A DNA stretch of 44,690 nucleotides from Candidatus Hydrothermarchaeota archaeon (GCA_015521565.1 WANX01000112.1:1-44690); one strand, 5' to 3'. Positions 7,610 through 17,144 are shown, counted from the stretch's first letter. The notes: generated from the letters alone by a model not told the origin. Numbers and translations are program-made.

Positions 7610-8755
7610 CTATGCGCTCAGCCTCCACCTGCGAATAAGTACCACTGCGCTGAGAAGCGCGAGGAACACCGAGGCACCCGCAAAGCCAAAGGCCGCGGCG
7701 AAGCCGTAGTTCTCCGCTATGGCACCTGCTACAGCAGGTCCGAAGGCGAAGCCCAGCGAACCGGAAAAGTTGAAGCCTCCCATAGCTGCACCCCGTGATT
7801 CCTTCGCTGCGAGGTCGCCGCTCAGCGCAGCCGAGGCGGGGAGCATAACCGCTGCCATTATGCCGGCAACGATAAGTGCGCCCGCTATCGCTGGAGGCTG
7901 GAGCACACCCACAAGAGATATGCACACCGCGTACACCACGCTGCCGGCAATGAGGGGCTTAAGCCTGCCGTATTTATCTACCAGCGCCCCTCCAGGATAC
8001 TGCAGCAGTGCAAAGGGCATGAGGAAGGAGGAGAGGTATATCCCTATCTGCTTCGGGCTCATCCCGTAGCTCATTCCCAGCATTATGGGGAAGACACTCA
8101 CAAAGAAGCCCGCGGTGAAGCGGTCTATGAAGGAGAAGATATATGGAACCAGCAGCTGTCTTTTCTCCAGAATCAGTGAGAGGCTGCGCAGTGCTGAGCG
8201 CGAGGCTTTAACCTCGCTCTCCTTCAGAAAGAGGGCCAGGAGAAAAGCCACGAAGATTATACCTGAGGCGGCATAGAAGGGAAGCACCGGGTCGCGCTCT
8301 CCCAGAAAGCCTCCCGTGGGTGAGCCGAAGGCCATGCCTGTGGCGATGCCCATGCCCACAATCCCCATACCCCTGCCGTACCTCTCCTGTTTGGCCACAT
8401 CCAGCACCATCGCCATGGCTATGGAGTACACCATGACGGTGAATATTCCCTCCAGGAACCTGAAGAGCATCAGAAAGCCGAGGTTGGGGGCCTTTGCCTG
8501 AAGCAGGAGCATGAGGGAGTTGCCCAGGAGACCGCAGAGAATGAAGGGCTTCCTTCTTCCGAGCCTGTCAGAAGTGGTCCCCCACACCAGCGCGAAGATC
8601 GCATAGGCTATGAGATTGACAGCTACAAAAAAGCCGGCCTGGGCGATGCTTGCTCCGAACCTGTCCATGACGTAATGCTTCACAACCGGATAGATCATGG
8701 TGACGCTGAACAGGAGCAGGAAGCATATCGCCGCCAGGTGTGCAAAGGTCCGCAT
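7610..8755 (-). CDS. MFS transporter
   Basis: About 12 hydrophobic segments; 'VWGTTSDRLGRRKPFILCG' and 'GALVDKYGRLKPLIAG' MFS loop motifs. Confidence 0.9.
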   Translation of the reverse strand: MRTFAHLAAICFLLLFSVTMIYPVVKHYVMDRFGASIAQAGFFVAVNLIAYAIFALVWGTTSDRLGRRKPFILCGLLGNSLMLLLQAKAPNLGFLMLFRFLEGIFTVMVYSIAMAMVLDVAKQERYGRGMGIVGMGIATGMAFGSPTGGFLGERDPVLPFYAASGIIFVAFLLALFLKESEVKASRSALRSLSLILEKRQLLVPYIFSFIDRFTAGFFVSVFPIMLGMSYGMSPKQIGIYLSSFLMPFALLQYPGGALVDKYGRLKPLIAGSVVYAVCISLVGVLQPPAIAGALIVAGIMAAVMLPASAALSGDLAAKESRGAAMGGFNFSGSLGFAFGPAVAGAIAENYGFAAAFGFAGASVFLALLSAVVLIRRWRLSA

Positions 8756-8836
8756 GGTTTAATAAAGCTCCGTGGAGGAATAAAAGCTTATCTCAAGGCG
8801 CCAAGTATAAATAGCCAGCCGCCAAATACGCAGAGC

Positions 8837-9109
8837 ATGAGGAAGGAGCGCGCGGTTGTAACTGTTATAGGCGAGGACCACCCCGGGATAATAGCAGCTG
8901 TCACGGGTGTGTGCGCTGAGCTGGGAATAAACATTGAGGATTTAAGCCAGACGGTGGTGCAGGGGCTGCTGACGATGACCCTTATCGTTGACATCACGGG
9001 CAAAGACCTGCGCGAGCTGCAGCGACGCCTTGAGCGAGTTGCGGAGGAGCAGCGCGTCAGGATAATCGCCCAGCACGAGGATATCTTCCGCTACATGCAC
9101 CGCGTGTAG
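8837..9109 (+). CDS. ACT-domain protein (UPF0237 type)
   Basis: 'AVVTVIGEDHPGIIAAVTGVCAELGINIEDLSQTVVQGLLTMTLIVDI'; precedes the PFL-family gene. Confidence 0.9.
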   Translation: MRKERAVVTVIGEDHPGIIAAVTGVCAELGINIEDLSQTVVQGLLTMTLIVDITGKDLRELQRRLERVAEEQRVRIIAQHEDIFRYMHRV

Positions 9110-9117
9110 GTGAGGGC

Positions 9118-10482
9118 ATGCTCGACAGGGAGGAGATTCTGGAAACGCTGCGCATGCTGCTGGAGGAGCGCCTGGATATACGCACAGTAACGCTGGGAGT
9201 CAGCCTCAAGGACTGCGCCTCCGGTGACATCGAGGAGACCTGCTCCCTAATTGAGGAGAAGCTCCTGCGCGTGGCCTCCCGCCTGGTGAGCGAGGCACAG
9301 GCTCTTGAGGAGAAGTACGGCATAGCGATAGTCAACAGGCGCGTCGCAGTTACGCCGCTTGCGAACGTGCTCGCCCCTTCGCTTCGCAAACTGAGCGAGG
9401 AGGAGGCCAGAGAAGCCGCGGTGCGCGCAGCGATTGCTCTTGAGCACGCCGCGGAGAAGCTGGGCATAGACTTCATAGGGGGCTTCTCGGCGCTGGTGGA
9501 GAAGGGGTTTACCTCTGCCGATGAGGCGCTTATCAGCTCTATCCCAGAGGCGCTCTCGCGGACGCAGCGCGTTTGCAGCTCAGTCAATGTGGCAACCACG
9601 CGTGCGGGGATAAACATGGACGCCGTGCTAAAGATGGGCGGGGCTGTGAAGCGCCTGTCAGTGCTGGACTACAGGGCATGCGCCCGCCTTGTAACCTTCG
9701 CAAATGCGCCTGGGGACAACCCCTTCATGGCCGGCGCCTTCCACGGGGAAGGAGAAGGCGAGGCTGCGCTTAATGTGGGCATCTCGGGTCCGGGAGTGGT
9801 AAGAGCCGTGGTTGAGAAGCATTCCAGCGCCAGCCTGGGCGAGGTGGCGGAGGTGATAAAGCGCACCGCCTTCAAGATAACCCGCGTGGGAGAGCTGATA
9901 GGCAGGGAGCTAAGCCGCCGCCTGGGCGTGAGCTTCGGCATTGTTGACCTTTCGCTTGCACCCACGCCCTTCCCGGGCGACAGCGTGGCCGGGATTATCG
10001 AAGCAATGGGAATCTCGCGATGTGGCGCCCCGGGAAGTGTGGCCGCCCTCGCACTGCTCGTGGATGCCGTGAAGAAGGGCGGAACTATGGCGACCAGCTA
10101 TGTGGGCGGGCTGAGCGGAGCCTTTATACCGGTGAGCGAGGACGCTGGCATGGCCGAAGCTGCGAAGGAGGGCACCATAACCGCAGACAAGCTTCTCGCC
10201 ATGAGCAGTGTGTGCAGCGTGGGCCTGGACATGGTGGTTTTGCCGGCGAGCACCAGCGCGAGCACTGTCTCGGGTATAATCGCCGACGAGGCCGCGATTG
10301 GTGTGATGAACAACAAGACCACCGGCGTCAGGGTAATCCTGGCTGGCAGAGAAGGGGAGCGCGTTGAGCTGGGCGGGTTACTCGGCTACGCCTACGTCAT
10401 GCCCGTGAGCAGGCACTCCTGTGAAGCCTTCGTGAGGCGGGGCGGACGCATACCTTCGCCAATCCACGGGCACAGGAATTAG
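9118..10482 (+). CDS. PFL-family protein (UPF0210/DUF711)
   Basis: 454 aa, N-term 'EILETLRMLLEERLDIRTVTLGVSL', 'GLDMVVLPASTSASTVSGIIADEAAIGVMNNKTTGVRVI'; coupled to the ACT-domain gene. Confidence 0.9.
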   Translation: MLDREEILETLRMLLEERLDIRTVTLGVSLKDCASGDIEETCSLIEEKLLRVASRLVSEAQALEEKYGIAIVNRRVAVTPLANVLAPSLRKLSEEEAREAAVRAAIALEHAAEKLGIDFIGGFSALVEKGFTSADEALISSIPEALSRTQRVCSSVNVATTRAGINMDAVLKMGGAVKRLSVLDYRACARLVTFANAPGDNPFMAGAFHGEGEGEAALNVGISGPGVVRAVVEKHSSASLGEVAEVIKRTAFKITRVGELIGRELSRRLGVSFGIVDLSLAPTPFPGDSVAGIIEAMGISRCGAPGSVAALALLVDAVKKGGTMATSYVGGLSGAFIPVSEDAGMAEAAKEGTITADKLLAMSSVCSVGLDMVVLPASTSASTVSGIIADEAAIGVMNNKTTGVRVILAGREGERVELGGLLGYAYVMPVSRHSCEAFVRRGGRIPSPIHGHRN

Positions 10483-10578
10483 GTCGCTCATTAAACCAGT
10501 AAAGGGCTGCGTTAAAAACGGGCAATGCACCCCAAAATTTATCTATCTGCGGTGCAACTTAATCCCCGAGGGAAGCGC

Positions 10579-11295
10579 ATGATTATCACAAGGCAGAAGC
10601 CCATGGAGGAGATACTGGAGATGCTCTCCCCCTACAGGGGGGTTGCGCTGGTGGGATGCGGAGGCTGCGTGGCCTTCTACCGCACGGGGGGAGCGAAGCA
10701 GACCAGGGAGATGGCAGAGAAGCTTCGCGAGGCTGGGGTCAGCGTCGTTGCTCTGGGCATGGCCAACCGCCAGTGCTATCTGTGCGAGGAGAGCGAGGTC
10801 GCAGGCTTGAGCGACGCGGAGCGGATAAGGAAGGTTGCGCGCGAGCTTGAGGGCTTTGCGCAGCTTGAGAAAGCGGAGGCGGTGCTGAGCCTGGCCTGCG
10901 GCGTTGGCGTTCAGAACCTGGCGAACATCTTAGATATTCCCGTTCTGCCGGCGCAGAACACGCTGTTCATGGGGCGGCGCAGGGTTGAGGGCGACTTCGA
11001 CCTGGAGCAGTGCCTGGGCTGCGGGGACTGCATCCTCGCCTTCACCGGCGGAATCTGCCCCATTGCGAGGTGCGCTAAGTCTCTGATGAACGGTCCCTGC
11101 GGCGGGGTCTTCAACGGGATGTGCGAGGTGAGCAAGAGCAGGGTGAGCGAGCACCCAGTGCCCTGCGCCTGGATAGAGATCTACAGGAAGCTCAAAAAGC
11201 AGGGGCGCGTGCAGGAGCTGCGCAAAATACGCCCGCCCAAGGACTTCACCAGGGCTGCGCACATGCGCAAGGTTGCGTGGGGGGTGCAGAAGTGA
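10579..11295 (+). CDS. metV: MetV-like methylenetetrahydrofolate reductase C-terminal domain protein
   Basis: 'CGGCVAFYRTGG', 'CYLCEESEV', 'CLGCGDCILAFTGGICPIARCAKSLMNGPCGG'; immediately precedes metF. Start chosen at MIITRQKPMEE. Confidence 0.85.
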   Translation: MIITRQKPMEEILEMLSPYRGVALVGCGGCVAFYRTGGAKQTREMAEKLREAGVSVVALGMANRQCYLCEESEVAGLSDAERIRKVARELEGFAQLEKAEAVLSLACGVGVQNLANILDIPVLPAQNTLFMGRRRVEGDFDLEQCLGCGDCILAFTGGICPIARCAKSLMNGPCGGVFNGMCEVSKSRVSEHPVPCAWIEIYRKLKKQGRVQELRKIRPPKDFTRAAHMRKVAWGVQK

Positions 11296-12179
11296 AGGAG
11301 GTTTACAGCAACTTCATGCGGAGCCTGCTGAGCGGGAAGTTCACCATAAGCGGCGAGGTGGACCCGCCAAGGGATGCGAACCGTGCTGCTGTGGAGGAGC
11401 AGGTGAGGCATCTCAAGGAGCACGTGGTCGCGGCCAACGTCACCGACAATCCAATAGGCGACGTGATAATGAACACCCTTGCGCCGTGCGTCATAATGCA
11501 GGAGCTCGGCCTTGAGGCGATTTACCAGGCGACATGCAGGGATAGAAACAGGATAGCGCTGCAGAGCGACATTATCGGCGCGGCTGCGCTGGGAATTAAA
11601 AATGTGCTCGCCCTCACGGGAGACCACCCGAAGATGGGCAACCATCCGCAGGCGAAGCCTGTGTTCGACCTCGACTCTGTGCTCCTCACCCGGGTGCTGC
11701 GCCGCCTGCGCGAGGGCGAGAACATGGCGGGCGAGAAGCTGGAGCACCCGCCGAGGATACACATAGGCGTTGGCTTGAGCCCGGGTGTTGAGCCGCTGGA
11801 GCCGGAGATTATAAAGCTGGAGAAGAAGGTTGAGGCAGGCGCGGAGTTTGCCCAGACCCAGTGCATCTACGACGAGAAGGTGCTGGAGCGCTTGAGCGAG
11901 GAGACTGCGCACCTGGATATCCCGATTCTTCCCGGAATAGCCCCGCTGCGCAGCGTGGGGATGGCGAAGTTCATGCTCGCCAATGTGCCCGGGATAAGCA
12001 TACCCGAGGAGCTCATGAAGAAGCTGGAGAACAGCAGCAACCTCACCGAGACGGCGATAGACATAGCTGCAGAGCTCATAGCTGCTGTTAAGGACTACGG
12101 CTTCCCGGGTGTGCACCTCATGCCCGTGGGCATGGACGCGCACGTGGGCGAGATGATTGCGAGGAGCGGTGTGAGGTGA
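11292..12179 (+). CDS. metF: Methylenetetrahydrofolate reductase, MetF type
   Basis: 'FTISGEVDPPRDAN', 'VAANVTDNP', 'NVLALTGDHPKMGNHPQAKPVFDLDS', 'AEFAQTQCIYD'. GTG start overlaps the metV stop. Confidence 0.92.
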   Translation: MKEVYSNFMRSLLSGKFTISGEVDPPRDANRAAVEEQVRHLKEHVVAANVTDNPIGDVIMNTLAPCVIMQELGLEAIYQATCRDRNRIALQSDIIGAAALGIKNVLALTGDHPKMGNHPQAKPVFDLDSVLLTRVLRRLREGENMAGEKLEHPPRIHIGVGLSPGVEPLEPEIIKLEKKVEAGAEFAQTQCIYDEKVLERLSEETAHLDIPILPGIAPLRSVGMAKFMLANVPGISIPEELMKKLENSSNLTETAIDIAAELIAAVKDYGFPGVHLMPVGMDAHVGEMIARSGVR

Positions 12180-12427
12180 GCTCCAGGCTGCGCAGGCGCG
12201 ATGACGGGAGCTACCTCCTCGACCTCCGCGAGTACGACGATTTCTGGCTGGGGGTCAACATCTACCAGTACTTCAGGCGCTTTAAGAGGGGCGATGTGGT
12301 GGAGCTGATCTTCGACGACCTGAGCGTGGAGGAGGGGGCGATTACCGCACTCCAGGAGTGGGGCTACCGCGTGCTCGAGCGCACGCAGCGGGGCAAGGAC
12401 GTTCATCTGGTGGTGGAGAAGATATAA
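12176..12427 (+). CDS. Small conserved-looking protein translationally coupled to metF
   Basis: 83 aa, GTG start overlapping the metF TGA by 4 nt; no recognised motif. Confidence 0.7.
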   Translation: MSSRLRRRDDGSYLLDLREYDDFWLGVNIYQYFRRFKRGDVVELIFDDLSVEEGAITALQEWGYRVLERTQRGKDVHLVVEKI

Positions 12428-12458
12428 GCCTGCCTTCGTTACCTTTTCTCCTCCGCCT

Positions 12459-13601
12459 GTGCAGGAGAGAGGGAGAAGCGAGGAAGAGGTAAGAAGCCTC
12501 CTGCAAGAGGCGAAGAGGCGGGACCTGAGCTACGCCAGCGGGCGCATTCTGAGCTCGATGTGCACCTCGCCTTTAAAGGTGGCCTCCCGAGCGTTCTGCG
12601 ATTTTCTGGAGACCAACCTGGGCGACCCGGGGTTATTCCCGGGCACGCGGGAGCTTGAGGAGCGCGCTGTAAAGGCGATAGCCTCCCTCCTGGGCTTCGC
12701 CGGGGCCAAGGGCTTCATAGTGAGCGGGGGCACGGAGGCGAACATCACCGCGCTCTTCGCCGCGCGGGAGGCGGCAAAGCGCTCAAGGCCTGAGGTTATT
12801 GTGCCAGAGACTGCGCACTTCTCCTTCGAGAAGGCTGCGCGGATGCTCAAATTGAGGCTAATCAAGGCAAAAGTGGGGGAGGACAGCACCGTTCTTGTGA
12901 GCGACGTGGAGCGCAGGATAACCTCGAGCACCGTGGCAGTAGTGGGCATCGCGGGCAACACTGAGTATGGCGCCGTCGATGATATTGCGGCGCTTTCGGA
13001 GCTTGCGCTGGAGCACGGGCTCTACCTGCACGTGGACGCCGCCTTTGGCGGATTTGTGCTGCCCTTCCTCAAGGAGCTGGGCTTCCCAGCAGGGGAGTTC
13101 GACTTCTCTCTGCGAGGGGTGTGCTCCATAACTGTGGACCCCCACAAGATGGGCCTCGCTCCTGTGCCAGCGGGCTGCATACTCTTCCGCGATGCCGGCT
13201 ACCTGGAGCTGCTTCAGGTGGAGTCGCCCTACCTCACGCAGCCCAGGCAGTGCACCCTCCTGGGCACGAGAAGCGGCGCAAGCGCTGCGGCGGTGTTCGC
13301 TGCGCTCACCTTTTTGGGTAAGGAGGGCTACCGCAGGGTGGTGGAGCGCTGCATGCAGGTCACGCTTCACCTGCGAGAGGGGCTTCTCAGCCTCGGGATG
13401 CGTGTGCACGAGCCCTGGATGAACATCCTGGTCTTCGACCACCCGCAGAGGGAGGCGCTTGCCGGCGAGCTGCGCGCTCGAGGCTGGGCGATTTCCAGAA
13501 CGCGCCGCGGGGAGATACGCCTTGTAATAATGCCCCACGTTAAAAAGGAGCACGCGGAGCAGTTTCTGCGCGACGTGGAGGAGGCAGCAGAGGTTCTGTG
13601 A
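12459..13601 (+). CDS. mfnA: PLP-dependent decarboxylase, MfnA-like (tyrosine/aspartate decarboxylase)
   Basis: 'ARLAS...GFIVSGGTEANITALFAAREAAK'-type GGTEAN motif, 'LHVDAAFGGFVLPFL', PLP Lys in 'SITVDPHKMGLAPVPAG'. Confidence 0.88.
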   Translation: MQERGRSEEEVRSLLQEAKRRDLSYASGRILSSMCTSPLKVASRAFCDFLETNLGDPGLFPGTRELEERAVKAIASLLGFAGAKGFIVSGGTEANITALFAAREAAKRSRPEVIVPETAHFSFEKAARMLKLRLIKAKVGEDSTVLVSDVERRITSSTVAVVGIAGNTEYGAVDDIAALSELALEHGLYLHVDAAFGGFVLPFLKELGFPAGEFDFSLRGVCSITVDPHKMGLAPVPAGCILFRDAGYLELLQVESPYLTQPRQCTLLGTRSGASAAAVFAALTFLGKEGYRRVVERCMQVTLHLREGLLSLGMRVHEPWMNILVFDHPQREALAGELRARGWAISRTRRGEIRLVIMPHVKKEHAEQFLRDVEEAAEVL

Positions 13602-13629
13602 CTCCACCACCCAACTCGAGAACATCACC

Positions 13630-13655
13630 GGAAAATTTAAGGAAAATTTTAAATT
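13630..13655 (+). promoter_or_regulatory. Duplicated BRE/TATA-like element upstream of hemE
   Basis: Tandem near-repeat 'ggaaaatttaa|ggaaaattttaaa' about 40 bp upstream of the GTG start. Confidence 0.45.
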
Positions 13656-13688
13656 CTGACCGGCCAACTCCTACACAGGAGGAATGCG

Positions 13689-14726
13689 GTGAGCGAGAGA
13701 CAGCTTTTTATCAGAGCGTGCTGGCGCGAGGAAGTGGAACGCACTCCGGTGTGGCTGATGCGCCAGGCCGGGCGTTATATGCGCGCCTACCAGCGGATAA
13801 GGGAGCGGCATTCCTTTCTGGAAATGTGCAAAAATCCAAGGATTGCAGCAGAGGTTACTCTTCAGCCTGTTGAAAGGCTCGGAGTGGATGCGGCCATACT
13901 CTTCAGTGATATTCTGGTTCTTGTGGAGGCCATGGGTATGAGGCTGGAGTTTCATGAAGGTCTGGGCCCCAGACTGAGCGAGCCCGTGAGAACTCCTGAG
14001 GGTGTGCATAGACTGCGTGTGCCCGATGCGGAGAGGGACCTGCACTATGTGATGGAGGCTATCAAGCTCGCAAGGAAAAAGCTCCGTGGACGCGTTCCCC
14101 TTATAGGCTTTTCGGGTGCACCCTTCACCCTGGCGAGCTACGTAATAGAGGGCAGAAGCTCCCGCAGCTTCCGCTTCACAAAGGAGATGATGTTCTCCCA
14201 GCCCGAGGCGTTCTGTGCACTCATGGAGAAGCTCACCACGGCAGTAATCGACTACGTGAACGCCCAGGTGGATGCCGGAGTGCAGGCGCTTCAGATATTC
14301 GACTCCTGGGCAGGATGCCTTGCCCCGCAGGACTATGAGCAGTATGTGCTGCCGCATATGCGGCGCCTCTTCTCGGAGATAGAGGCCAGAGGGGAGGTCC
14401 CTGTAATCCACTTTGCAAATCAGGCAGGTACATTTCTCGATAAGGTGCGCCTTGCGGGAGGCGACGTTATAGGCGTGGACTGGCGCATACCTCTTGATGA
14501 GGCCTGGCGCCGTGTTGGATATGAAGTAGGGATACAGGGAAATCTGGACCCTCTCGCGCTTTTCGCTCCTCTCCACGAAATAGAACGGCGGGTACGTGAT
14601 GTTCTGGACAGAGCTGCCTCAAGGCCGGGGCACATATTCAACCTCGGCCATGGGGTACACAAAGACACACCGGAAGAAAAGGTTGTGGCGCTGGTGAAGA
14701 TGGTGAAGAGGCTGAGTGCAAGGTAG
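13689..14726 (+). CDS. hemE: Uroporphyrinogen decarboxylase
   Basis: 'PVWLMRQAGRYMRAYQRIRERHSFLEMCKNP', 'DAAILFSDILVLVEAMGM', 'GFSGAPFTLASYVIEG', 'GHIFNLGHGVHKDTPEE'. Confidence 0.95.
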   Translation: MSERQLFIRACWREEVERTPVWLMRQAGRYMRAYQRIRERHSFLEMCKNPRIAAEVTLQPVERLGVDAAILFSDILVLVEAMGMRLEFHEGLGPRLSEPVRTPEGVHRLRVPDAERDLHYVMEAIKLARKKLRGRVPLIGFSGAPFTLASYVIEGRSSRSFRFTKEMMFSQPEAFCALMEKLTTAVIDYVNAQVDAGVQALQIFDSWAGCLAPQDYEQYVLPHMRRLFSEIEARGEVPVIHFANQAGTFLDKVRLAGGDVIGVDWRIPLDEAWRRVGYEVGIQGNLDPLALFAPLHEIERRVRDVLDRAASRPGHIFNLGHGVHKDTPEEKVVALVKMVKRLSAR

Positions 14727-14745
14727 CAGCTCACCCGCCCAGTGC

Positions 14746-15807
14746 TCATCCAACCCTGTACCTGAGTATTGCTGCAATGCCGCCCACCGCCTCGAGACGC
14801 TCCCCGGCTTCATGCTCTGTGCTCACTATGAGCACCACCGCCCTTATAGCCTTTGCGCGCTCTATCAGCTCGTCACACTCTGGATGCCTTCTCAGGAAGT
14901 TATCGCTTATTAGCAGCGTATCAACTGCGCCGTATTCTATGGCCCTGCTCACCTCGGCCATACCATAGGCGGCAAGGCCACCCTTTGCCAGTTCCTCGTA
15001 GAAGCGCTCTACCTGGGCGGTTTCCTCTGAGATACGGCTCTCCTTCAGGATACGCTCTATCACCCGGCGTCTGAGCACCTCCTGCACCGCACTCCTCCCG
15101 CCGCAGCCGGTGCCCTCGAGGTAGCAGCGCTTCGCAAGCTCCGGATAGCGCTCCTTTATCGCATTGAGCAGAGCCTCCTTCCAGAAGCCCGGACCCGCGA
15201 GCACAACCGCCTCAACATTCTCCTTATCCACCACCTCCGCTATCTTCCCGGCAACTTCTGCGTAGAACTGTTTTGCGCTCGCTTCATGCTGCTTCAAATT
15301 GCGCTTTCCCGCGATGCTGCCTGTTATCCTCGCCAGGTAGTCAACGCCATACCTCCTCACCAGTGCCAGCTCAGCCTCACCCTCTTCAACAGCTGCTATA
15401 AGCACGCGCGCTTCCCTTGCGGCCTTCTCGGCCTCTGCCAGGCGCTCCAGATGCCACCTCCGCCACTCACGCTTCTGAAGTGTCACCTCGTCTCCGGGCT
15501 TAATCTCTATCGTCTGATGAGTGCCAAAGGATATCAGGTCCTCGGGGCCGGAGAAGACTTCTCCGGTGACGCGCAGCCGCATCGCATAGCTGGAGAACTC
15601 CACCTGTTTCACCTTAATACCCAGAAACATGCGCACGCGCTCGCCCTTGTCGGCGCGCACCCGCTCCTCGTCACGCACCCTGCGGTAGGCTACACCGTAC
15701 AACAGGTCGCCTTCCTCCACAATGCTCTTCAGATACCACAGGTCGTCCACATTTTCAGGGCGGAGCTTCAATATGCCCTCCTTCAGATTGCGGTGTAGAA
15801 TCTTCAT
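14746..15807 (-). CDS. pelA: Pelota (mRNA surveillance / ribosome rescue)
   Basis: 'MKILHRNLKEGILKLRPENVDDLWYLKSIVEEGD', 'VVLAGPGFWKEAL', 'AYGMAEVSRAIEYGAVDTLLISDNFLR'. Confidence 0.96.
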   Translation of the reverse strand: MKILHRNLKEGILKLRPENVDDLWYLKSIVEEGDLLYGVAYRRVRDEERVRADKGERVRMFLGIKVKQVEFSSYAMRLRVTGEVFSGPEDLISFGTHQTIEIKPGDEVTLQKREWRRWHLERLAEAEKAAREARVLIAAVEEGEAELALVRRYGVDYLARITGSIAGKRNLKQHEASAKQFYAEVAGKIAEVVDKENVEAVVLAGPGFWKEALLNAIKERYPELAKRCYLEGTGCGGRSAVQEVLRRRVIERILKESRISEETAQVERFYEELAKGGLAAYGMAEVSRAIEYGAVDTLLISDNFLRRHPECDELIERAKAIRAVVLIVSTEHEAGERLEAVGGIAAILRYRVG

Positions 15808-15933
15808 CGCCTTAGAATAGGCGCAGAGTTAGATAAAGGTAGCGACTAATAGCACGGCTGGCCTGCAACTCTCCAATGGGAGCACTCAACCGGGGTGCAG
15901 CGCTTTACCTCGTTATGCTTCCGGTGTAATTGG

Positions 15934-17142
15934 ATGCCTCTCAAGCCTGTTTCTGTAATGTGGGAGTCTACCATAGCCTGCGGCCTTGCGTGCAGACACT
16001 GCAAGGCGAGTGCCCGCAGGGAGCGTGACCCCCGGGAGCTCACCACAGAGGAGAGCTGCGCCTTTATTGACCAGATAGCGGGATTCCGCAGACCCTATCC
16101 GGTGCTGCGAATCACAGGCGGCAACGCTCTCAGAAGGGACGACATCTTCGATATAATACGCTACGCCAAGGATGCGGGATTAAAGGTTACAGTAGCACCC
16201 AGCACCACCCCCCTGCTGAACAGAAAGAATATAGAGAAGCTGAAGCGTGCTGGCTGTGATATCGTGGCAATGAGCATCGACGGTGCCACGCCGGAGCAGC
16301 ACGATGCTTTTCGTGGGGTGAAGGGAACCTTCCACAGACTGGTCAGGGCAACCAGGATAATGCAGGAGCTCCGTCTGCCTTTCCGCCTCCTGACAACTGT
16401 TACAACACACAATGTGCGCGAGCTGCCTGAGATTATGTTCCTCTCAAAGAGACTGGGCGCAATAGGCTGGTACCTGTACATGCTCATACCCACGGGCAGG
16501 GCCTCCGAGGAGCTGTCGCTTTCGCCGGAGGAGTACGAGGATGTGTTCCACTTTATCTATGATGCCATGCGCCTCCCCCTCCTTGCCGTAAATGCCATCG
16601 CCGGAAGTGAGCCCTACCGCCGCGTTGCTGTGATGCGCTACCTGGCTGAAAGGGAAATGCTTGACAGAAGTGCGCTGAAGCAGGGAGAACTTTATTCGCT
16701 GCTGAGCCGAAAGCTAAGCAGGCTCGCGAGAGAGGCGAGGGTGGAGGAGGCGGAGGTTGTTGAGGTGAGCTATTCCTCAAAGGACTCCAGCATCTTCGGC
16801 AAGGGGATATTCGTAGCGCACACTGGCGAAATATACCCCAGCAGCTTTATGCCGGTTACCCTTGGCAATGTACGCGAGGATTCGCTTGAGGAGGTGTACA
16901 CCGGTTCAGAAGTGCTCAAAGCAATGCACGACGCGAGCAGGCTCAGGGGCAGATGCGGAATCTGCGAATTCAACGACATATGCAGGGGTTCTCGCTCAAG
17001 GGCGTATGCGGTCACCGGCGACTATCTGGCGGAGGACCCATACTGCGCATACTCTCCTGGCAGTGTTGAGCTCCCGCCTGTGGACAAGGAGGCGATACTC
17101 AACCAGCTGAGGATTACCAATTTCTCAAGGAGAGTTGGCTGA
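15934..17142 (+). CDS. Radical SAM/SPASM protein, TIGR04053-like (related to AhbD/NirJ group)
   Basis: 'MWESTIACGLACRHCKASARRERDPRELTTEE' (CxxxCxxC), 'RITGGNALRRDDIFDIIRYAKDAGLKV', C-terminal 'CGICEFNDICRGSRSRAYAVTGDYLAEDPYC'. Longer GTG start at 15895 possible. Confidence 0.85.
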   Translation: MPLKPVSVMWESTIACGLACRHCKASARRERDPRELTTEESCAFIDQIAGFRRPYPVLRITGGNALRRDDIFDIIRYAKDAGLKVTVAPSTTPLLNRKNIEKLKRAGCDIVAMSIDGATPEQHDAFRGVKGTFHRLVRATRIMQELRLPFRLLTTVTTHNVRELPEIMFLSKRLGAIGWYLYMLIPTGRASEELSLSPEEYEDVFHFIYDAMRLPLLAVNAIAGSEPYRRVAVMRYLAEREMLDRSALKQGELYSLLSRKLSRLAREARVEEAEVVEVSYSSKDSSIFGKGIFVAHTGEIYPSSFMPVTLGNVREDSLEEVYTGSEVLKAMHDASRLRGRCGICEFNDICRGSRSRAYAVTGDYLAEDPYCAYSPGSVELPPVDKEAILNQLRITNFSRRVG

Positions 17143-17144
17143 GT

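Noticed and set aside
7610-8755. MFS transporters (here and 17145-18314) as substrate-specific exporters of special interest
   Set aside because: Only general MFS signatures can be read; no basis for a substrate or system assignment.
11181-12143. 320-aa minus-strand ORF antisense to metF
   Set aside because: Shadow ORF of high-GC coding DNA; His/Arg/Leu-rich without recognisable domains while the plus strand is a clear MetF.
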